Assembly: GCA_963989245.1 (NCBI GenBank)
Contig: OZ022345.1
Coordinates: forward strand, 52,529,123-52,593,122
Source: Nansenia antarctica
Taxonomy: Eukaryota; Chordata; Actinopteri; Argentiniformes; Microstomatidae
Length of the DNA stretch: 64,000 nucleotides
Direction: 5' to 3'
Positions 62,843 to 64,000 of the stretch are shown here, one piece after another. The position numbers and the translations under genes were made by a program. The stretch's first letter is position 1. The number at the start of each line of letters is the position of its first letter. The notes below the pieces were generated by a model, which searched no databases, was not told where the DNA came from, and worked only from the letters and a program-made list of their open reading frames with translations.

Positions 62843-63565
62843 AAGACAGAGAGAACGAGTAATAAAGAGAGAAAGAGAGGGAAGGACACAGAGAGAGAGG
62901 GGGCTCAGCTTACCGTGACTGTGGTAGGCCCTTCTTGCTGAGGTCCATCCTCACCCTCTCCCCCACATGTCTGTAGATCTCCACCAGACAGGTCATGGCT
63001 CCATCTCTCACCTGAGGGCCAAAGTACAGACTGTCATCTTACACTGGATCATCATTAACCAGAGTATCACACCATGCTTATAGAATAGAATTTACAGTCA
63101 CGCATATAGTAGTAGCATTAAAACAACAACACAAAACTGAAAAATGTAATGAAATTAATTATGTTAAACACTGGAGATCGGCAGTTACCTGGACACATTG
63201 TTTAAAGATGTTTACAAGAACACTATGATTTGTTTTCATACTCCTACACAGTAGATACACATTGACCTGCATTTGTGAAATGCGATTTCACCAGTACAAC
63301 GCCAGGTGGCACTGTTCTGAGGGTGAACCTCCTCTGGCTGACGCTAGGGGGCCACATATGCCTTCAGTAAAATGCTGCAGTCTACTCCTTTGTTTCTGTG
63401 TTGGGGTCTGGACATCCATTCCCTAGCCAGCAAAATAAGTGATTCATGACACAGCAAACAGTGAGTGACACATAATAAACAGACTGTACCTGACTTGTGG
63501 GATCTCCTAATAGATTACATATGTGGGGTACAATTTTACTGAGGGTTAAGCCTTGGGCCCCGTAC
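18663..63565 (-). CDS. clasp1: CLASP1, CLIP-associating microtubule plus-end protein (38 coding exons, 5' end outside window)
   Basis: Exons, 5' to 3': 63490-63565, 62914-63011, 58569-58639, 45087-45233, 44804-44877, 44475-44567, 44073-44218, 43546-43681, 43371-43441, 43212-43271, 42544-42621, 41898-42065, 39005-39051, 38708-38881, 38017-38040, 35774-35884, 35261-35290, 34261-34422, 32669-32773, 31847-31909, 30304-30407, 29880-29903, 29103-29350, 28646-28709, 28064-28227, 27842-27920, 27230-27373, 25722-25868, 25423-25529, 24702-24824, 24097-24244, 23685-23931, 23243-23299, 21727-21914, 21441-21569, 21019-21225, 20191-20307, 18663-18749. All phases agree, giving about 1438 codons. CLASPs bind microtubule lattice and tubulin through TOG domains and track plus ends through EB1, promoting rescue at the cortex, Golgi and kinetochore. 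The C-terminus MKLLNLYIKRAQTTNS, DKNFDDEDSVDG and the order next to tfcp2l1 point to CLASP1 rather than CLASP2. About 165 N-terminal residues lie beyond 64000. Confidence 0.95.
19643..19898 (+). mobile_element. tRNA-derived SINE (probably V-SINE type)
   Basis: The head has GGTAGAGTCGGCGTCTAATG and GCGGTTCGAGCCCC (box A/B-like). The conserved core reads AAGTGTCCTTGGGCAAGACA and CTGAACCCC, followed by GTGTGTGAATGGGTG repeats and a tail near ACCATCTACCATTT. TGAATAG occurs at both flanks (19637-19643 and just after 19895), a likely target duplication. The core fits the V-domain known from fish SINEs. Confidence 0.7.
20114..20156 (+). repeat. (TG)n microsatellite 34 bp from the same clasp1 exon
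   Basis: An uninterrupted (TG)n run of 43 bases. In the transcript it is (CA)n just downstream of the donor of exon 20191-20307. Confidence 0.95.
20362..20523 (+). repeat. Long (CA)n microsatellite 55 bp from a clasp1 exon
   Basis: Three blocks of (CA)n are interrupted by ATGAGACATA, CCACTGAC and (CATA)n. In the clasp1 transcript this is a (UG)n tract upstream of the acceptor of exon 20191-20307. Confidence 0.95.
22150..22833 (+). pseudogene. Internally deleted Tc1-like transposon with transposase relic
   Basis: The ends are inverted repeats of about 62 bp: AACACAGCTAA, then GTGTGGGTAGCGG, then TTGCCAAAATCCCCTG, found at 22150-22213 and inverted at 22772-22833. Between them only the C-terminal half of a DDE transposase remains. 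It shows the family segments MVWGGISLTGK near 22228 and SPDLNPIEHLWD near 22440, in different frames because of a frameshift. The N-terminal helix-turn-helix region is missing. Tc1-like end sequences and the D-x34-E context support the family. The copy is dead. Confidence 0.8.
23243..23299 (-). CDS. clasp1: 57-nt in-frame cassette-like exon of clasp1, not recalled from mammals
   Basis: A CTCTACAG acceptor is followed by 57 nt encoding (S)RRQDCGENKMVHPKIFGP and the donor GTAAAG. It is phase 1 at both ends, so joining 23685 directly to 21914 is also in frame (…FRD-S-QDHSDLV). I do not recall this peptide in mammalian CLASP1. It may be a fish-specific alternative exon or a chance exon-like stretch. 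Confidence 0.5.
23243..25529 (-). CDS. clasp1: clasp1 exons for the linker between TOG3 and the C-terminal domain
   Basis: Exons 25423-25529 (TSPLTSPTNCSHGGLSP), 24702-24824 (RLWGWSVDGLSKHP, then a run of nine Pro), 24097-24244 (YDTENMNSDEIYSSLRGVTE), 23685-23931 (GGRTALDNKTSLLNT and ALKEAVFDDDVEQFRD) and the optional 23243-23299. The proline run replaces HPPPFSQPNS of human. The exon 24702-24824 is known to be alternative in other CLASPs (inference from family). Confidence 0.9.
24303..24358 (+). repeat. (CA)n microsatellite
   Basis: About 56 bases of (CA)n in the intron right of the clasp1 exon 24097-24244, that is (UG)n upstream of its acceptor in the transcript. Confidence 0.95.
25722..29350 (-). 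CDS. clasp1: clasp1 exons for TOG3
   Basis: Exons 29103-29350 (YLRQTEDVAEVLNHCASSNW), 28646-28709 (RLCEIFTRMFADPHSK), 28064-28227 (DLQDWLFVLLTQLLKKMGAD), 27842-27920 (QFNILMRFIVDQTQTPNLK), 27230-27373 (YIESLARQMDPTDFVNSSET) and 25722-25868 (FELNTPEFTMLLGALPKTF) encode the third TOG/HEAT domain, which is nearly invariant with mammals. The donor of exon 28064-28227 is the unusual GTCTGA. All others are ordinary. Confidence 0.94.
27436..27755 (-). mobile_element. tRNA-derived SINE in a clasp1 intron
   Basis: Read on the minus strand, CAGTGGCCTTGTGGTTAGAG (box A-like) and GAGTTCGATCCCCGGCC (box B-like) head the element. A body of about 230 bp follows, containing GTACTCAGCATTAAGGGTTG. The tail near 27440 is short and diverged. 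It lies 62 bases upstream of the next clasp1 exon to its left and in the same orientation as the gene. Confidence 0.65.
29880..29903 (-). CDS. clasp1: 24-nt in-frame microexon of clasp1 (LLGDARNK)
   Basis: On the minus strand, an acceptor ending in AATTCAG is followed by CTATTAGGAGACGCCAGG and the codons AAT AAG, then the donor GTAGTT. It encodes L-L-G-D-A-R-N-K, almost the same as the short alternative LLGDSRSK segment of mammalian CLASP1. It is phase 0 at both ends and sits just before the TOG3 exons. Confidence 0.75.
30304..39051 (-). CDS. clasp1: clasp1 exons for the Ser/Arg-rich EB1- and microtubule-binding linker
   Basis: Exons from 39005-39051 to 30304-30407 encode SLQRSRSDIDVNAAASAKS, PPGSYASLG, RTRRQSSGS, GRSRAKVVSQSQ, RSQGCSRETSPSR, RSRIPRPSMSQGCSRDTS and SVNAMRVL. 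This disordered basic region binds the lattice and end-binding proteins and is a known GSK3 target in mammals. One SxIP motif is clear (SRIP in 32669-32773). The upstream site, S-K-I-P in human, reads M-R-V-P here. Two of the exons (38017-38040 and 31847-31909) look optional. Confidence 0.9.
31030..31112 (+). repeat. Tandem repeat, unit about 16 bp
   Basis: Alternating CAGTATGACA and CTATGACAGTATGACA units are repeated about five times with small indels. The repeat is intronic in clasp1 with no coding meaning. Confidence 0.7.
31376..31593. mobile_element. 218-bp near-perfect hairpin (foldback MITE) in a clasp1 intron
   Basis: The arms 31376-31473 and 31497-31593 are inverted copies of each other with only a few mismatches (starts AATAGGCTAGGTGCACGATC, ends reverse-complemented). 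They are separated by a 23-base loop. No coding sequence. In either transcript direction it would fold into a stem of about 97 bp. Confidence 0.8.
31847..31909 (-). CDS. clasp1: 63-nt in-frame cassette-like exon of clasp1
   Basis: An acceptor ending in CCTGCAG precedes 63 nt that complete A, then SRRHSRSTSALSTSDPAGQS, closed by GTGAAC. The S-R-x-H-S-R-S-T core also occurs at this point in CLASP paralogues. It is phase 1 at both ends, so it is skippable. It adds one more basic serine cluster to the EB-binding linker. Confidence 0.65.
34884..34924 (+). repeat. (CAA)n microsatellite
   Basis: Thirteen or so perfect CAA units in the clasp1 intron between the exons at 34422 and 35261. Confidence 0.95.
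35456..35749 (+). repeat. (CA)n-type and (TG)n microsatellites left of a clasp1 exon
   Basis: A CACCCACA-rich CA tract at 35456-35523 and a clean (TG)n at 35710-35749. The second lies 24 bases downstream of the donor of exon 35774-35884 in the transcript. Confidence 0.9.
36959..37317. mobile_element. Complete GTGACAGC-type MITE
   Basis: The left end GTGACAGCGGCTGGTGAAAG, with GGGAACAAGTCGGC further in, is matched inverted at the right end GCCGGCTTGTTACCC … CACCAGCAAATGTCAC. Inside, GACACACACTGGGCTAG and CTAGCGAGTGTGTC form a second inverted pair. It is about 359 bp and non-coding. Confidence 0.7.
37897..38011 (+). repeat. (CA)n / (CG-CA) microsatellite next to the 38017 microexon
   Basis: CA repeats with GCGC interruptions end five bases from the left border of the exon 38017-38040. 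In the transcript (UG)n therefore starts directly after the 5' splice site. Confidence 0.95.
38017..38040 (-). CDS. clasp1: 24-nt in-frame microexon of clasp1
   Basis: On the minus strand, after an acceptor ending in CCTAAAG, 24 nt encode D-G-T-P-G-K-T-D and end at a GTAAGA donor. Phase 1 at both sides lets it be skipped or included without frameshift between the exons at 38708-38881 and 35774-35884. A (UG)n run begins only a few bases after the donor in the transcript. Confidence 0.65.
39242..39405. mobile_element. Short GTGACAGC-type MITE
   Basis: The ends GTGACAGCAGCTGGTGAAAC and, inverted, GTGACAGCAGCTGATGAAAT bound a 164-bp element that is nearly all inverted repeat. ATTTGTGA occurs at both borders, a possible 8-bp target duplication overlapping the end. 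It is the third member of this family in the window, 150 bp to the right of a clasp1 exon. Confidence 0.75.
39457..39849 (+). repeat. 18-bp minisatellite
   Basis: About 22 copies of CATGGGTCTGGACACTAG, in two forms (CATGGG and CCTGGG), plus two 16-bp units lacking AC near 39754-39790. It ends directly where LINE-derived sequence begins. The long open frames across it exist only because the unit is a multiple of three and lacks stops. Confidence 0.95.
39858..41519 (+). mobile_element. L2-like non-LTR retrotransposon, 5'-truncated, with open reverse transcriptase
   Basis: The frame 39967-41157 encodes 396 residues with reverse transcriptase motifs in order: NDYRPVALTPI, FVDFSSAFNTI, GSPQGCVLSPILYNLYTHDF, KFADDTTVVG (catalytic DD), then FLGHIIRDDLAW and the LINE C-terminal region. 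The apurinic endonuclease is absent and there is no true ATG at the start, so the copy is 5'-truncated. A 3' UTR of about 330 bp ends in AATAAAG and a (TCTA)n tail. It has no stop in the RT, so it is a young copy. It lies antisense to clasp1. The clade (L2/Jockey group) is assigned from memory of the motifs. Confidence 0.88.
41898..45233 (-). CDS. clasp1: clasp1 exons for linker 1 and TOG2
   Basis: Nine exons. 45087-45233 encodes a Ser-rich linker. 44804-44877 carries DEEDFMKAFEDAP. 44475-44567 (DDKHDWEHRV), 44073-44218 (KLSAKDLRS and VVREACITLG), 43546-43681 (LGNKFDHCAETVMPTLLNLV, then PNSAKIMATSG), 43371-43441 (PRLIPIITSNCTSK), 43212-43271, 42544-42621 (GIHDADSEAR) and 41898-42065 complete the HEAT array and run into SLPQSDRSSSSSQESL. 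This is the TOG2 domain, the CLASP-specific curved tubulin-binding module. All family landmarks are present, so the domain should be functional. Confidence 0.93.
42151..42335 (-). mobile_element. tRNA-derived SINE fragment
   Basis: On the minus strand the head has GTAGTGGTGGCCTACTGG and GGAGTTGAAATCCC. At the other end is the widespread fish SINE core, plus-strand TTTATCCAAAGTGAATTACA. It is intronic, 85 bases upstream of the clasp1 exon at 41898-42065. Confidence 0.65.
43491..43790 (+). repeat. (TG)n and (GA)n tracts on both sides of a clasp1 TOG2 exon
   Basis: (TG)n at 43491-43529 and (GA)n at about 43722-43790 flank exon 43546-43681. In the transcript this gives a long (UC)n tract upstream of the acceptor and (CA)n downstream of the donor. 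Confidence 0.9.
45288..45450 (+). repeat. GAGA-rich minisatellite (GTCGTTGGAGAGAGAG units)
   Basis: Six or seven GA blocks of varying length are separated by GTCGTTG, GTCGTAG or GTCATTG. It starts 55 bases to the right of the clasp1 exon 45087-45233, so in the transcript it is a (UC)-rich tract just upstream of that acceptor. Confidence 0.85.
47289..47672 (+). repeat. 38-bp minisatellite, about 10 copies
   Basis: The unit begins AGGCTACTGTTGTTGTACCA and continues GAGGGACAGGGAGGGGAC. Variants differ by single bases (GTGTTG, GCTGTT, ACGGAG). Because 38 is not divisible by three and the unit lacks stops, all three plus frames stay open, producing false proteins of up to 280 residues. Confidence 0.95.
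55031..55046 (-). CDS. clasp1: Candidate alternative first coding exon of a short clasp1 isoform
   Basis: On the minus strand ATGACAACCGGGGAAG is followed at once by the donor GTAAGG. It encodes M-T-T-G-E plus one base, in phase with the exon at 45087-45233, giving MTTGEADKNFDDEDSV. Mammalian CLASPs are known to use internal first exons that skip TOG1 (beta and gamma forms), and this lies in the matching intron. The 5' leader is GC-mixed and lies beside a long GA/CT tract. No transcription start can be proven here. Confidence 0.5.
57085..58180 (+). repeat. 20-bp minisatellite, about 54 copies
   Basis: The unit AGCAGAGGAAAGAGAGAGAC repeats in perfect 20-bp register from 57141 onward (one 22-bp unit before it). 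Variants are AGTAGAGG, AGCGGAGG and GAGAAAGAC. The last 13 or so units (from about 57921) are identical, while the left two thirds mix variants. The 462-residue minus-strand frame across it is an artefact of a stop-free purine repeat. Confidence 0.97.
58569..63565 (-). CDS. clasp1: clasp1 exons for the end of TOG1
   Basis: Three exons (63490-63565, 62914-63011, 58569-58639) encode LTLSKIVPHICNLLGDPTSQ, VEIYRHVGERVRMDLSKKGL and LNVIFSRFDEVQRTGNM. These are the last HEAT helices of the N-terminal TOG domain and the start of the linker. The exon 58569-58639 ends in phase 1, the same phase as the alternative first exon at 55031-55046, so either can join the exon at 45233. Confidence 0.93.
59071..59766. 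mobile_element. Non-autonomous DNA transposon with GGGCCCTATTATGCAC ends
   Basis: GGGCCCTATTATGCACTTCA at the left is matched inverted by GAAGTGCATAATAGGGCCC at the right, with AAT on both flanks. The subterminal regions are also inverted: GGCGGTAGATCTAAACTTAA against TTAAGACTTAAGACGGC. It is about 696 bp with no transposase. It lies in the clasp1 intron between 58640 and 62913. Confidence 0.75.
60340..60711. mobile_element. Tc1-like MITE (AGTGCCTTCGGAAAGTATTC ends)
   Basis: The left end AGTGCCTTTGGAAAATATTC, with CACTTTTTCCACATG further in, is inverted at the right as ATGTGGAAAAAGTGAAGG, then ATACTTTCCGAAGGCACTGTA. This is the well-known fish Tc1-like end. About 372 bp, no open frame. Confidence 0.8.
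61509..61873 (+). mobile_element. Second copy of the L2-like LINE 3' end
   Basis: The sequence parallels 41165-41500: GGACGGATTG, GTGCTGAGGCACAAA, TTTCAAGCCTGCAAACTG, AATTTCGTTGTTTGGTACC, then GACAATAAAG. Its tail is (CATT)n instead of (TCTA)n. Only the 3' UTR is present. Confidence 0.8.
62767..62840 (+). repeat. (GA)n microsatellite
   Basis: A GA-rich tract with a few interruptions in the intron just left of the clasp1 exon 62914-63011, so it reads (UC)n downstream of its donor in the transcript. Confidence 0.9.
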
Positions 63566-63748
63566 CTGAAAGACAAAGAGAGAGAGGAAGCAATTACATA
63601 ATATAGAAGAGCCAGAACTTCCTAACAGCAATGACTTACATTATATGAGGCAAGATGTTACCATTTTCAATGATAAACAGCAGAGATTAATTTCAATAAA
63701 TAGCCTCATTCATTAACTGAAATCACAACACTGAAATTGATTAAAAAG

Positions 63749-63962
63749 GCTATCTTGTCAATTATCCACTTCTTGTTAAAGAATATAGCAATGTCAAAAA
63801 CTATATCCAATGATACACAACAAAGAAAAAAAAATTATTGTCAAAAATTCTTGTCAAAAACCTCCATTGGCAGATCTAACCACGACACAGAACTGGACCT
63901 TCAAAATGCTATCTTGTCCATTGCACACTTCTCGTTATTAAAGAACAATGTCAAAAACAATC
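63749..63962 (+). repeat. Pair of diverged direct repeats of about 55 bp
   Basis: CTATCTTGTCAATTATCCAC followed by CTTCTTGTT and AGCAATGTCAAAAAC (63749-63803) recurs as CTATCTTGTCCATTGCACAC … AACAATGTCAAAAAC (63908-63960). It lies in the intron upstream of the first in-window clasp1 exon, and nothing else is seen between 63566 and 64000. Confidence 0.6.
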
Positions 63963-64000
63963 AGTTCAGAGCTCTAATGCCTATGCAGACGTCAGAGGGG

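Noticed and set aside
45234..63489. Intron-hosted U4atac snRNA gene (known inside human CLASP1)
   Set aside because: I looked by eye for its 5' stem-loop and 3' Sm-site region on both strands and found no match. It may lie in upstream introns outside the window.
18663..63565. Assignment of the big gene to CLASP2 and its neighbour to UBP1
   Set aside because: The tail RAQTTNSNSSSS, the DKNFDDEDSVDG linker and the TFCP2L1-type LLKMSREDF and TIYVCQ segments fit CLASP1 and TFCP2L1 better.

Overview
The window is vertebrate nuclear DNA, almost certainly from a ray-finned (teleost) fish. Genes are split into many short exons with GT-AG introns. The introns are full of CA/TG microsatellites, GA tracts, minisatellites, tRNA-derived SINEs, a LINE reverse transcriptase and Tc1/MITE-type elements typical of fish. 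I cannot fix the species from sequence alone.

Three genes can be read. (1) Plus strand, 185-4099: the last six coding exons of a gene that joins a C-C-H-x-H zinc-binding segment, like the N-terminal domain of fish MULE/FAR1-type transposase-related proteins, to a C-terminal matrin-type (U1-like C2H2) zinc finger. The splice phases agree at every junction. (2) Minus strand, 15398-6753: a complete 15-coding-exon tfcp2l1 (CP2/grainyhead transcription factor), 470 codons. (3) Minus strand, 63565-18663: most of clasp1 (microtubule plus-end CLIP-associating protein). It has 38 coding exons, about 1438 residues, from the middle of TOG1 to the stop codon; the 5' exons lie beyond the right edge. The minus-strand order clasp1 then tfcp2l1 matches my memory of the human CLASP1/TFCP2L1 neighbourhood on chromosome 2, which supports both names over the paralogues CLASP2/UBP1.

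Layout: 1-4.4 kb, gene 1, with a MITE and partial copies of one exon edge in its last intron. 4.4-6.7 kb, intergenic and tfcp2l1 3' UTR, with a SINE bounded by a 15-bp target duplication. 6.7-15.6 kb, tfcp2l1 and a candidate promoter. 15.6-18.66 kb, probable clasp1 3' UTR plus intergenic DNA. 18.66-63.6 kb, clasp1. Its introns hold a Tc1 relic (22.15-22.83 kb), a 218-bp near-perfect hairpin (31.4 kb), an 18-bp minisatellite abutting a LINE with an open reverse transcriptase (39.46-41.5 kb), a 38-bp minisatellite (47.3 kb), a 1.1-kb 20-bp minisatellite (57.1-58.2 kb) and several non-autonomous DNA transposons.

The most interesting points concern clasp1 transcript diversity: an internal alternative first exon, two 24-nt microexons, two in-frame cassette-like exons, an exon bracketed by complementary (UG)n/(CA)n repeats, and loss of one of the two SxIP EB1-binding motifs. 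I saw no new enzymatic or defence system. Most long open frames outside these exons are simple-repeat artefacts.
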